The notes under the pieces: generated by a model | Told to the model about the DNA's origin: nothing | The model's database searches: none | Seen by the model: only the letters and a program-made list of their open reading frames with translations | Origin: Prevotella sp. | Lineage (GTDB): Bacteria > Bacteroidota > Bacteroidia > Bacteroidales > Bacteroidaceae | Direction: 5' to 3' | DNA: 64,000 nucleotides | Assembly: GCA_017412705.1 (NCBI GenBank) | Contig: JAFPWS010000026.1 | Coordinates: 62,001-126,000 of the forward strand | Position numbers and translations under genes: made by a program | Shown here: in pieces, positions 36,824 to 45,669 of the stretch | Layout: every line of letters begins with the position of its first letter | How positions within the stretch are numbered: the first letter of the stretch is position 1

Positions 36824-39439
36824 CTACTTCAATGCATTAGCAAGAGTGGCGATCATAGCAGCCATAGAAGTCACGCTGGTACCTAAAGTCAACCACTGTG
36901 TCAGTCGCGATCCATCACGCTTAGGCTTACTCGGAACGACTATCTCACAACCTGGCTCAACCTTGACACCACGTCCAACTTTTGACATGGTGCCATTCTG
37001 GTAGACAATCCATGTCCTACTCTTTCTGGCTCGGTTGCCGAAGCCTCCAGCCTGATTGACATACCACTTGTAATCTTTACCTGCCTGATAAGCCACCGTA
37101 TTGGGGAACATCACATCACCAGAAATCTTGACAACACCATTGTATTCCGGAACCACTAAACGGTCACCTTCTCGAATTTGAATGTCTGCATCTGATCCTG
37201 GGTGAGCCAAAGCCTCGTCAAGATGAATACCCACAGAATAGGTGTCACCTAACTGGAGCTGATTAATATTTATAGTATCCTTGTCGTCACTCTGCATACG
37301 CAGCTGGTGGAGCAAGAAGTCGCGACGAGCTTTCTCGTCATCATCCATCTCACGCTCCAAACGAGCCCCTCGAACATATGCTTGATCTGTCACGCCACCC
37401 GCAGCATTGACTGCATCAGAAAGACGTTGGTTTTTTGTGATTAAGGTGTAAGAACCTTCAAACATGACCTCACCAGAAACCGTAATCATGCGAGGGGTCT
37501 GGAAGCCAGGACTTCGACGAACCTGAACGACATCGTAGGGCTCCAACGTGAACCTGTCTGATCCGTCGACAACGAACCCATCCTTGACAGAGAACGTAAA
37601 GGTCTTAGAAATCTCCTTGGAAGAAGTGGTTGCCTTAGGATCTACAATACGACGCGAGACATCGACTTTGGCAGTTGATGCAGCATCTGTCAAACCGCCT
37701 GCTTGCATGATAAGGTCTTCGATTGTGGTATTTGCAGCATACTGGTAGATACCTGGCGAGAATACCTCACCACCGATGGTCAGCGTACGGTCGCTGATTC
37801 GGTCAGACTTTGTGGGAATAAAAAGTACATCTTCATTGCGCAAAGGCTGGTCCGCCACTGTACCCTGCATTATGCCCTGTACATCGACAGGTATGGCTTC
37901 GAGAGTACGATCGGACTTCATACGATGGAGAATGGCATGGGCCGTAAAAGCTTCTTCTGTGACTCCTTCGGCCTGCTGGATGAGGGAACGAACAGAAGTG
38001 ATTCCTTTCCCTAACTGATACTTACCCGGACGGAATACAGCTCCCTTGATTTCAACCATATTGTCGTAACGGTCAAGTATTCCATCAACAGTAATTGAGT
38101 CTCCATCATCGACTCTAAAGGAATTCATATCAAACTCGTCGACAGTGTAGACGGCATATTTCTCACCTGTCTTACGGATCAAACGGACTGCTTTCTTGTA
38201 GGCATCGCCCGAAAAACCACCTGCATACTTAATGAGCGTACCGACACTTTCACTTCGACGCATCTCATATGACATCGGGCGTTTGACATTACCAGCAACG
38301 TCAACCAGACAATCATAGACACCCACCTGAATGACGTCATTCTCTTGTAGACGGATATTGCCTGCCAGACGACCGTTAAGGATATATTCATAAATATCCA
38401 CTACCGTAATAAGACGACCACCACGGTAGACCCTAATGTTACGAAGCGTACCCAAGTCATTGATACCTCCTGCCAAATAGAGTGCATGAAAAACTGTTGC
38501 AAAGGCACTAAGCGTATAGGTTCCTGGGAGACGAACCTCACCCATGACATTGACGAGGATAGTACGGGTCTGGCCAACAGTAAGCTTAATTTCAGAACTG
38601 CTATAGCGAGAGCCAAGACTACGACGAATCTTAGCATTGGCTGCAGCAACACTCATACCACCAATCTGTATGGGGCCATAATCTGGAACCGTAACAGTAC
38701 CCTCGGGAGAGACTTCCAACTGAAGGTTCTTCTGAGATGCACCATAAATGTCAATAATAACCTGATCACCAGGGCCGAGCACATAATTCTCGGGAGTTGC
38801 AATATTCATGTTTGGCTCGAAGCTTAGGGCACGTTGGTTAAATATGTCACGTCCAAATACCTTCTTCACCTTGTCCAAATCTACATCTTGAAAATATGGA
38901 TAATAACCCTGATTGACACCTGGCTGCATATTATACTGCATGTTGGGCGGCATGTTATACTGCATATTCGACTGCATGTTATACTGCATATTCGACTGCA
39001 TATTCGGTTCCATATTCGGCTCCATATTTGGCTGCATATTAGGCTGCATATTAACATCTGTCCATATGTCACCTTGTGTATATTGCCTATCTGTTGGATA
39101 AACTCCTGTTTCGGTCTGCTTGCCAGTCACATACTGTTGTGAAGAAGTTGTGGCAGGTTCGTTATTTCGACGAAGGGTTGAAACATTATTTCCAGTACTC
39201 GTATTTTTCTTTGTCTGGCTCTGACCATTCATCTGGGCTCCATACTGGTCGCGGAGACGACGGATTTGGTCAACCTTGACACCACGTTGAATAAGCTTGG
39301 TCACTATCTGCGACTGGCTAGTACCTGCCTTGATTTCACGGGCATAGAACTCCAGAACTTGAGAGTCGGACATCTGAGCGAAAGCGCAGACCGCAGTCAC
39401 AACAACTAATATGGCTGTTAAAATAATACGTCTCAACAT
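36824..39439 (-). CDS. Polysaccharide export outer-membrane protein (Wza-like) with SLBB domains
   Basis: An 871-residue exporter with a signal peptide (MLRRIILTAILVVVTAVCAFA), an N-terminal helical segment, a Met/Asn-rich repeat (about residues 130-170), the Poly_export domain (LGPGDQVIIDIYGASQKNLQ) and several SLBB repeats, ending in a hydrophobic helix. It forms the channel through which capsule leaves the cell. More than twice the length of E. coli Wza (379), as is usual for Bacteroidetes. Confidence 0.93.
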   Translation of the reverse strand: MLRRIILTAILVVVTAVCAFAQMSDSQVLEFYAREIKAGTSQSQIVTKLIQRGVKVDQIRRLRDQYGAQMNGQSQTKKNTSTGNNVSTLRRNNEPATTSSQQYVTGKQTETGVYPTDRQYTQGDIWTDVNMQPNMQPNMEPNMEPNMQSNMQYNMQSNMQYNMPPNMQYNMQPGVNQGYYPYFQDVDLDKVKKVFGRDIFNQRALSFEPNMNIATPENYVLGPGDQVIIDIYGASQKNLQLEVSPEGTVTVPDYGPIQIGGMSVAAANAKIRRSLGSRYSSSEIKLTVGQTRTILVNVMGEVRLPGTYTLSAFATVFHALYLAGGINDLGTLRNIRVYRGGRLITVVDIYEYILNGRLAGNIRLQENDVIQVGVYDCLVDVAGNVKRPMSYEMRRSESVGTLIKYAGGFSGDAYKKAVRLIRKTGEKYAVYTVDEFDMNSFRVDDGDSITVDGILDRYDNMVEIKGAVFRPGKYQLGKGITSVRSLIQQAEGVTEEAFTAHAILHRMKSDRTLEAIPVDVQGIMQGTVADQPLRNEDVLFIPTKSDRISDRTLTIGGEVFSPGIYQYAANTTIEDLIMQAGGLTDAASTAKVDVSRRIVDPKATTSSKEISKTFTFSVKDGFVVDGSDRFTLEPYDVVQVRRSPGFQTPRMITVSGEVMFEGSYTLITKNQRLSDAVNAAGGVTDQAYVRGARLEREMDDDEKARRDFLLHQLRMQSDDKDTININQLQLGDTYSVGIHLDEALAHPGSDADIQIREGDRLVVPEYNGVVKISGDVMFPNTVAYQAGKDYKWYVNQAGGFGNRARKSRTWIVYQNGTMSKVGRGVKVEPGCEIVVPSKPKRDGSRLTQWLTLGTSVTSMAAMIATLANALK
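38930..39055 (-). repeat. 12-bp tandem repeat encoding NMxP/Y/S tetrapeptides
   Basis: About eleven 12-bp units encode a four-residue repeat of the form N-M-(Q/E/P)-(P/S/Y) inside the Wza-like gene. The unit keeps the reading frame, so copy-number changes would alter protein length without a frameshift. The segment lies before the export domain, hence in the periplasm. Confidence 0.85.
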
Positions 39440-39469
39440 TATATACCTTAAAATTATATTACTAGCTTA

Positions 39470-40018
39470 CTAACTATCTATTGGTTTGCAGTACCAGCGG
39501 GAGATACGCATCATGACGCTAACGCCCCCTACGGTCTTGATGAACCAATATTTCTGGTTCTTCTTATAGAGCTTGCCATGAATCCCTACAAAGGGACCAT
39601 GGATGACCTCCACCTCACGCCCCGGAAGGACCTCGGCCTCACCGGCATCGAGAAACTCGGTAGGTGTCTTGCTATAGTCCGGGTCACAAAGCAGACGAAA
39701 CTCAACCATGTCACGGTCCGGAATCTCACACAGATGACCTGATTCGCGCTGAGTCAGGAATTGCACCGGTATCCGGCAGTTGGCCAGCATGGTACGCATA
39801 TCGGCCTCATCGCCAGACTTCTGGAGAAAGACATAGTTGTGGATGACTGGCACCAGCACCCGACGGGGTTTCTCCTGGCCAATGGTAAGACGCTCCTGGT
39901 AGGTCATCGGAATGAAATGGCGCAGTCCATTCTGCTGTAAGAATGAGCTGACCTCCATCTCCTTACGATTAAAGGTGCGAAGCACCAACCACTTGGGCGT
40001 TCCCTCCACTTGACTCAT
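39470..40018 (-). CDS. UpxY-family transcription antiterminator
   Basis: A 182-residue NusG-like protein: NGN domain (WLVLRTFNRKEMEVSSFLQQ, VIHNYVFLQ) and a C-terminal KOW-like part (VIHGPFVGIHGKLYKKNQKY). As in Bacteroides fragilis UpxY proteins it should bind RNA polymerase and prevent early termination in its own capsule operon. First gene of the locus. Confidence 0.93.
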   Translation of the reverse strand: MSQVEGTPKWLVLRTFNRKEMEVSSFLQQNGLRHFIPMTYQERLTIGQEKPRRVLVPVIHNYVFLQKSGDEADMRTMLANCRIPVQFLTQRESGHLCEIPDRDMVEFRLLCDPDYSKTPTEFLDAGEAEVLPGREVEVIHGPFVGIHGKLYKKNQKYWFIKTVGGVSVMMRISRWYCKPIDS

Positions 40019-40025
40019 TGTTTCT

Positions 40026-40094
40026 CTATACGTATAGATGCCCTAAGGGCACTTTGCGATTGCAAAATTACAATTAAATGTTGACATAACCAAA
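40026..40094 (-). promoter_or_regulatory. Capsule locus promoter and palindromic leader
   Basis: On the minus strand TTTG (complement of 40091-40094), 20 bases, then TAATTTTG (complement of 40063-40070). Between this and the upxY ATG lie two perfect palindromes, GCCCTAAGGGC (40040-40050) and CTATACGTATAG (40026-40037). These could be an operator or the RNA hairpins used for UpxY recruitment. Confidence 0.75.
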
Positions 40095-40121
40095 CTTTTT
40101 GCATGATTTTAAGAAATAAAG

Positions 40122-40152
40122 AAGCCGCTGCCCCTTTTTGGAACAACGGCTT
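40122..40152 (-). terminator. Hairpin terminator after the small secreted protein gene
   Basis: On the minus strand AAGCCGTTGTTCC pairs with GGGGCAGCGGCTT (including G-U pairs) around an AAAAA loop and is followed by a T-rich stretch. It ends the gene at 40181-40540. Confidence 0.7.
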
Positions 40153-40180
40153 GTTAAATGATGAAACAAAATAGACTTTC

Positions 40181-40540
40181 TTACTTCAGACCACGGTTGT
40201 GGAGAGTCATGTTCAACAGCATCACGTAACGACGATACTGGTCGCGGTTCAGGATGTAGTCCATGTAAGCCAAATCCTTACCAATGGCCTTGTTGACCAT
40301 CTTCTCACGCTCCTCACCTGAAGCCTGTGCAGCAAACTGCATCTCAGCGCTGAAAGTCTTATGAATCTCAGCAAAGCTCTCCACCTGATCCTTAGACAGG
40401 TTCAGTGCCTGGCCAAGCTTTTTCATATTGACTGTCATGTTGTAAGCCTCAGTGTTGTTGACGTTGGCTGCATTCTCATTCTCTGCAAATGTCATTGTCA
40501 TGCTCAGCATGGCTACGACTACCATAAACAATCTTTTCAT
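40181..40540 (-). CDS. Small secreted helical protein of unknown function
   Basis: A 119-residue protein with a signal peptide (MKRLFMVVVAMLSMTMTFAE) and a predicted all-helical, charged mature part (KLGQALNLSKDQVESFAEIH; DLAYMDYILNRDQYRRYVML). The pattern recalls Spy/CpxP-like or DUF-type small periplasmic proteins common in Bacteroidales, but no family is certain. The -7 box TACCTTTG (complement of 40619-40626) is about 80 bases upstream, which supports the start at 40540. Confidence 0.75.
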   Translation of the reverse strand: MKRLFMVVVAMLSMTMTFAENENAANVNNTEAYNMTVNMKKLGQALNLSKDQVESFAEIHKTFSAEMQFAAQASGEEREKMVNKAIGKDLAYMDYILNRDQYRRYVMLLNMTLHNRGLK

Positions 40541-40694
40541 TTTTTTACCCTTTCTTTCTTTAATTAATACTATTGTTATCCTGTGTTGGATCATCAGCAC
40601 TCTTGCTGATTGACGATGCAAAGGTACGGCGTTTTTTGTTACCGACCAAACTTTTCAAGGTATTGTTTGCGAACACAGGCCCTTTTCTTGACTG

Positions 40695-40724
40695 AGGTCA
40701 ACAAAACGTTAAAATGGTTGACCT
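40695..40724. promoter_or_regulatory. Inverted repeat between divergent promoters
   Basis: AGGTCAAC (40695-40702) and GTTGACCT (40717-40724), a perfect 8-bp inverted repeat, lie between the minus-strand promoter at 40619-40626 and the slyD promoter at 40756-40787. Position and symmetry fit an operator for a dimeric regulator. Confidence 0.5.
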
Positions 40725-40755
40725 TCGTCAATCTGGTGCTTTTTTAGCCCATAAA

Positions 40756-40787
40756 TTTGGCTTTTCGACATATTATTATTACTTTTG
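40756..40787 (+). promoter_or_regulatory. Promoter of slyD-aroC
   Basis: TTTG at 40756-40759, 20 bases, TACTTTTG at 40780-40787; the slyD ATG follows 28 bases later. Confidence 0.82.
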
Positions 40788-40815
40788 TAGCCAAAACGAA
40801 ACTCAACAAGCATTT

Positions 40816-41385
40816 ATGGAGAAAAAGAATCAATACATGGAAGTGGCCTACCAGCTGTTTGTGGACGGTGAGGACGGCTTGGAGATGATGGAAGAGGCCA
40901 CCAAGGAGCGTCCTTTCCAGTTGATTACCGGTTTCGGTGTTGCACTTGATGCCTTTGAGAAGGAATTGGCAGACTTGGAGAAAGGGGCTACGTTCGACTT
41001 TGCGATTCCCAAGGAACAGGCTTATGGCGACTATCTTGAAGAGCATTTGCTGGACTTGGAGCGTGAGATGTTCTGCATCAACGGCCAGTTTGACCATGAG
41101 CACATCTACGAGGATGCTGTCATTCCCCTGCAAAACGAGGAAGGCCAGCGTTTCTACGGTCGTGTGGTAGAAGTGGGAGCAGAGAAGGTCAAGGTCGACT
41201 TGAACCATCCGCTGGCTGGCGAGACCCTGCACTTCAAGGGCTCTGTGCTGGAAAACCGTCCGGCAACGACCAAAGAGATAGAGCAGCTGGTGGCTCACCT
41301 GACTGGAGGCTGCGGTGGCTGTGGCGGAGGTTGCCACGGAGACCAAGGCTGTAGTGGAGGCTGCGACTGTGGTAACTGCAATTAA
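40816..41385 (+). CDS. slyD: FKBP-type peptidyl-prolyl isomerase SlyD
   Basis: A 189-residue FKBP with inserted-in-flap (IF) domain and a Gly/Cys/His-rich C-terminal tail ([16 protein letters not shown] and more) like the metal-binding tail of E. coli SlyD, which supplies nickel for enzyme maturation. Start at [12 protein letters not shown] because the promoter lies inside the longer frame. One base separates its stop from aroC. Confidence 0.92.
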   Translation: MEKKNQYMEVAYQLFVDGEDGLEMMEEATKERPFQLITGFGVALDAFEKELADLEKGATFDFAIPKEQAYGDYLEEHLLDLEREMFCINGQFDHEHIYEDAVIPLQNEEGQRFYGRVVEVGAEKVKVDLNHPLAGETLHFKGSVLENRPATTKEIEQLVAHLTGGCGGCGGGCHGDQGCSGGCDCGNCN

Positions 41386-41386
41386 G

Positions 41387-42460
41387 ATGAATACGTTTGG
41401 ACATATTTTCAGGCTAACGACTTTCGGTGAGAGTCATGGCGAGGCCATAGGCGGCATAGTTGACGGAATGCCTGCTGGAATTCCTATAGACATGGAGTTC
41501 ATCCAGCAAGAGCTGAACCGTCGTCGTCCTGGACAAAGCAATATCACGACAAGCCGTCAGGAACAGGATCAGGTGGAACTGCTCAGTGGGGTGTTTGAGG
41601 GAAAGTCAACAGGCTGTCCTATTGGCTTCATGGTCAGGAATCAGAATCAACATTCTGGCGACTACGACAACATGAAGGATTTGTTCCGACCATCGCATGC
41701 AGACTACACTTACTATTATAAATATGGTACGCGCGACCATAGAGGAGGTGGTCGTTCCTCTGCCCGTATCACCATCAGCCGTTGTGTGGCAGGGGCTTTG
41801 GCCAAGATGGCACTGAAGCAGCTGGGCATCACGATTCAGGCCTATACATCGCAAGTGGGGAATATTGCCTTGGAGCATGACTACAGGAAATATGACCTGA
41901 GCAAGACGGAGGGTAACATCGTGCGCTGTCCTGATCCGGAGAAGGCTGAGGAGATGATACGCCTCATTGAGGCGGTCAAAGCCGAGGGGGATACCATTGG
42001 TGGAGTGATTACAGGCGTCATCAAAGGCTGTCCTGCCGGCTTGGGAGCACCAGAGTTCGGGAAACTACATGCCGAGCTGGGGGCAGCAATGCTAAGCATC
42101 AATGCCGTCAAAGGCTTTGAATATGGCGAAGGATTTGGTGGTGTAACGCAACGAGGCTCTGAGCAAAATGACGAATTCCACGTTGTTGACGGCCAGATAA
42201 CGACCACTACCAACCATAGCGGGGGCATCCAAGGGGGTATCTCCAACGGACAGGATATCTACTTCCGGGTAGCCTTCAAACCTGTTGCTACCCTACTCCG
42301 CGAACAAAAGACCGTAGACATCCATGGACAAGAAACAACTTTAACTGCTAAAGGACGCCATGACCCGTGCGTTCTGCCCAGAGCTGTTCCTGTGGTGGAA
42401 GCAATGGCTGCATGTGTCATTTTAGACCATTATTTGTTGAATAACTCTACGAAAATATAA
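41387..42460 (+). CDS. aroC: Chorismate synthase
   Basis: Final shikimate-pathway enzyme, making chorismate from EPSP with reduced FMN. The 357 residues start [20 protein letters not shown] and contain the signatures [17 protein letters not shown] and [18 protein letters not shown]. Co-transcribed with slyD; its product feeds the chorismate mutase coded at 9988-11052. Confidence 0.97.
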   Translation: MNTFGHIFRLTTFGESHGEAIGGIVDGMPAGIPIDMEFIQQELNRRRPGQSNITTSRQEQDQVELLSGVFEGKSTGCPIGFMVRNQNQHSGDYDNMKDLFRPSHADYTYYYKYGTRDHRGGGRSSARITISRCVAGALAKMALKQLGITIQAYTSQVGNIALEHDYRKYDLSKTEGNIVRCPDPEKAEEMIRLIEAVKAEGDTIGGVITGVIKGCPAGLGAPEFGKLHAELGAAMLSINAVKGFEYGEGFGGVTQRGSEQNDEFHVVDGQITTTTNHSGGIQGGISNGQDIYFRVAFKPVATLLREQKTVDIHGQETTLTAKGRHDPCVLPRAVPVVEAMAACVILDHYLLNNSTKI

Positions 42461-42534
42461 CATTTTTGGACGAAAATGCAAAAAAAACCGAAAAAAGCAT
42501 GGTAGTTTAAAACTTTTATACTATCTTTGCAACA

Positions 42535-42640
42535 GCTTATCAAAGGGTTTGTGAAAATCTGAGATAAGTTTAGTTAAGTCTAGTTTAGTTTTTGTGTTGG
42601 TTGAGAGCGACTCCAAAGGAGCCGCTCTCATTTCTTTTAA
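42535..42640 (+). ncRNA. Candidate small RNA
   Basis: A -7 box TATCTTTG (42522-42529) is followed, about 75 bases later, by a strong terminator: GAGAGCG/CGCTCTC with inner CTCC/GGAG pairing (42603-42629), then ATTTCTTTT. The transcript would be about 105 bases, has no convincing reading frame and lies between aroC and the convergent pyrD. Alternatively the hairpin only ends the slyD-aroC mRNA. No known family was recognised. Confidence 0.55.
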
Positions 42641-42661
42641 ACTATCGCAAAGACCTGTCTG

Positions 42662-43570
42662 TTATTCCAGGCAACCGATGATTTCCTGCACCGACTGACA
42701 TCCATGGCTATCAAGCCACTGGCTGATACCATCGCGTACCTTAATGGTTACTGCAGGATCAAGGAAATTAGCCGTACCTATCTCTATAGCCGTGGCACCT
42801 GCCATAAAGAACTCGATGGCATCCTTGGCAGTACTAATACCCCCTAAACCGACCACAGGTATCTTCACGGCCTTAGCAACCTGCCAGACCATACGAAGGG
42901 CCACAGGCTTGACCGCTGGGCCACTCAAGCCTCCAGTATTGATGCTCAACACGGTCTTACGACGCTCGACATCAATGGCCATGCCCATCAGCGTATTGAT
43001 GAGTGAGACACTGTCTGCACCTTCTGCCTCTACAGCACGGGCTATCTCCGTAATGTCCGTCACATTAGGAGAGAGCTTGACTATCAGTGTTTTATGATAA
43101 CGCTCACGAACAGCCTTAACTACGCTGGAGGCTCCTGCACAGGTTACTCCAAAGGCCATACCGCCATCCTTGACATTAGGACACGAGATATTCAGCTCAA
43201 TAGCAGGGATGTTGTCCAAAGCGTCAATCCGTGCAGCACATTCGGCATAGTCCTCAGGAGAGGAACCACTGACATTGACAATCATATTGGTATCGATATC
43301 CTTAATCTGGGGATAGATGTGCTCACAGAAATAGTCAACTCCCTTGTTTTGCAGTCCTACGCAATTCAGCATGCCTTGAGGAGTCTCGGCCATGCGAGGA
43401 TAGTCATTGCCCTGGCGGGGCTTAAGGGTTGTACCCTTTACGATAATGCCTCCCAGTTCGTCGAGAGGAATAAAATCCTGAAACTCAAGACCATACCCAA
43501 AGGTACCACTGGCCGTCATCACCGGGTTTTTTAGCGCCAGAGCGCCTATACTAACTCTTAAATTTGCCAT
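42662..43570 (-). CDS. pyrD: Dihydroorotate dehydrogenase B, catalytic subunit
   Basis: Class 1B enzyme oxidising dihydroorotate to orotate with FMN, using PyrK and NAD. The 302 residues include ASGTFGYG near the N terminus, SCPNVKDGG and the catalytic cysteine loop region CAGASS, and FMN-binding [11 protein letters not shown]. It overlaps pyrK by 13 bases. Confidence 0.95.
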   Translation of the reverse strand: MANLRVSIGALALKNPVMTASGTFGYGLEFQDFIPLDELGGIIVKGTTLKPRQGNDYPRMAETPQGMLNCVGLQNKGVDYFCEHIYPQIKDIDTNMIVNVSGSSPEDYAECAARIDALDNIPAIELNISCPNVKDGGMAFGVTCAGASSVVKAVRERYHKTLIVKLSPNVTDITEIARAVEAEGADSVSLINTLMGMAIDVERRKTVLSINTGGLSGPAVKPVALRMVWQVAKAVKIPVVGLGGISTAKDAIEFFMAGATAIEIGTANFLDPAVTIKVRDGISQWLDSHGCQSVQEIIGCLE

Positions 43571-44331
43571 AACAAACGTTTTACGTTAAACACAGGCCCG
43601 TCTTTACAAACACACAGATTGCCTTCGGTGGTTTTTTCCACACAACACAGACAGGCCCCCAGGCCACAGGCCATCATGTTCTCCAGAGAGACCTCACACT
43701 CGATACCCTTCTCCGTGGCATAACGGGCCACAGCTTTCATCATGGGTGTTGGGCCACAAGTGGCAATACGGTCGAAATGCTCGTGCAGCACGGAGTGATT
43801 GGTCACAAAACCTTTCTCGCCCACGGAGCCATCCTCTGTCGTCAGACAAACTCGCCCGTACCTATTAAATATATCCAACTCCAGCAGGTCTTTTGCTGAC
43901 CGACCACCTAACAGGAATGTAGGCTCACATCCCATCTCCTTCAATGCAGCGCCCAGATTGAGCATAGGGGCAACCCCTACGCCACCACCTACTAAAAGGA
44001 CTTTCTCTGCCGGGGAAGCAGGCATCGTAAACGTATTGCCCAAAGGAAGTACGCAATTCAGCACGTCTCCAGCTTTCAAACATCCCAGCTGGCGTGTACC
44101 ATCGCCAACCATGGCCACCATCAGCCAAAGCTCGTTCTGAGCCTTATCCACAAAATTGATGGAAATAGGTCTACGTAGAAATGTAGATGGTGAACCATCG
44201 ACACGTACCTCCACAAACTGGCCTGGAAGCATCTCAGGCAATGGCTTATCATCCGTAAGCCTGATAAGCACGTGTTTCGGACTAAGCTGTTCGACAGCCC
44301 GAACCTTCAAGTCAAGGATATACTTCTTCAT
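43558..44331 (-). CDS. pyrK: Dihydroorotate dehydrogenase electron transfer subunit
   Basis: FAD/[2Fe-2S] reductase subunit of the class 1B enzyme, passing electrons to NAD. The 257 residues contain the FAD motif RRPISI, the NAD loop [11 protein letters not shown] and the C-terminal cluster cysteines ([10 protein letters not shown] and a further CVCKDGPVF). Start at ATG 44331 ([10 protein letters not shown]). Upstream of and overlapping pyrD. Confidence 0.94.
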   Translation of the reverse strand: MKKYILDLKVRAVEQLSPKHVLIRLTDDKPLPEMLPGQFVEVRVDGSPSTFLRRPISINFVDKAQNELWLMVAMVGDGTRQLGCLKAGDVLNCVLPLGNTFTMPASPAEKVLLVGGGVGVAPMLNLGAALKEMGCEPTFLLGGRSAKDLLELDIFNRYGRVCLTTEDGSVGEKGFVTNHSVLHEHFDRIATCGPTPMMKAVARYATEKGIECEVSLENMMACGLGACLCCVEKTTEGNLCVCKDGPVFNVKRLLWQI

Positions 44332-44422
44332 AACGTCTGCAAAGTTAGCTGTTTTTCGCAAAACAGCCAAAATCTCAGACTACTTTTTAAGAATAGTATG
44401 CTATAACCACTGATTTACCAGC

Positions 44423-44899
44423 CTATTTCTTGGCTGGGACAAAGGTCTCATAGGTCTGGTCGTCATAATAGACCCGGATCTCTGTCACCTTTCGAGGATC
44501 CTTTTCTACAATCCTGACCTCCTCATGAGCGAATTCCTGATGTGTACCTCTCATATTCTGTTGAGAAATTGACGACGGAACACTCGTCGCAGGACGAGGT
44601 GAAGCAGGTGAATCGAAATTAAGCATTGGCTCAATAGTACCTCCGGATTCGACAGAAGATGCCGCTTCCCGGTCACTGGGGTGGGAGACATACATGTCAC
44701 CAGTACCATAAAGAAGCCATTCAATACTGATGTTAGGAATTTTCATTTTGATAGCATCAACAATGTTTAGAGTTGGACGAGTACGTCCATTAAAGATGCT
44801 GCTCAGGGTAGCAGGTGACTGCTGGAGGAAGTCAGCAAACACCTGTTGAGTCATGTGCTGATCTTCCATAATCATGCGAATTCTGTCTTTTGTTTCCAT
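44423..44899 (-). CDS. Cro/CI-type helix-turn-helix regulator
   Basis: A 158-residue DNA-binding protein. N-terminal HTH_3 domain (residues 1-65: MTQQVFADFLQQSPATLSSI, FNGRTRPTLNIVDAI) followed by WLLYGTGDMY, a common feature of this Bacteroidetes group, and a C-terminal extension of about 85 residues ending in a short beta segment. Targets are unknown. The -7 box TACCTTTG lies at the complement of 44945-44952. Confidence 0.85.
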   Translation of the reverse strand: METKDRIRMIMEDQHMTQQVFADFLQQSPATLSSIFNGRTRPTLNIVDAIKMKIPNISIEWLLYGTGDMYVSHPSDREAASSVESGGTIEPMLNFDSPASPRPATSVPSSISQQNMRGTHQEFAHEEVRIVEKDPRKVTEIRVYYDDQTYETFVPAKK

Positions 44900-44952
44900 C
44901 TAAGTCGAAAATAGGGGCAAAAAGCCCATTTTAGTTTGACTTTACAAAGGTA

Positions 44953-45639
44953 AAACAAATTTTTGACTCCCGCAAGAAATCTAAAGGAAATTTTAATTCT
45001 TAAACTTTAGATTTTAAGTTTTGAATTCTAAATCCTAAAGTGCTCTGGTGCTGAATTTGCACTTTACAATTATAAATCCAAATTCCAAGAACTAAATCAT
45101 TACAAAGGGTGCCTTGAACATTAATAATCTAAATAACTGAGTTCTAAAACGATATTTATGACTAATTTCTCTTGTTAATGCGCAATATGCATATTTTATT
45201 TTCTTTAGCTCCTGCCGTTATAGACCACTTTGCGAATGAATTGAATTAACTATCTGATTTTTAGTCGTTTATAGGATTATTATCCGATTTGTATATGTAT
45301 TGGTTTTTCTTTTTAAATGAAAATATTTGGGTTTGTATATCTATATTTAGAATATTATTCTTGCTTTGTAATCTACACTTTTATCTTAGGGTTTCGTTTC
45401 TTGATTTAGTATTCTGTATTAATTTAGTGTTTCAAATTCATTATATTAAACTTTAAAATTACTTAAACCCAAATCCGGATGCCTTCTTTTTGCGAAAATT
45501 GCGATTTTTGAGCGAATTCTGGACTGTCGGACGGAAAATTAGAAATTCGCGAAATATGAGAGCTTATTTTTTCAAGAAACCTCGTAGCCATCGGCGTTTG
45601 AGGCCATTTTTCTATGTTCAGGAAAAATTGCATTCTAGG
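44953..45639. other. AT-rich gene-free region
   Basis: Nearly 700 bases with no convincing gene on either strand and many short A/T tracts, in contrast to the coding density around it. The first half has repeated variants of AATTCTAAA/TTTAGAATT-like words (for example near 44995-45035 and 45350). The last 150 bases (from about 45480) differ in composition and hold short spurious frames only. No tRNA-like cloverleaf, CRISPR or IS end was found. Confidence 0.6.
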
Positions 45640-45669
45640 AAAAAGAGGCACCGAAAATGCCCCTTTTTT
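45640..45669 (+). terminator. Terminator-like hairpin beside holA
   Basis: AAAAAG-A-GGCA and TGCC-CC-TTTTTT form a hairpin with flanking A and T tracts, so it could stop transcription in both directions. It touches the holA stop (45668), and a plus-strand transcript of the AT-rich region would end here too. Confidence 0.55.
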
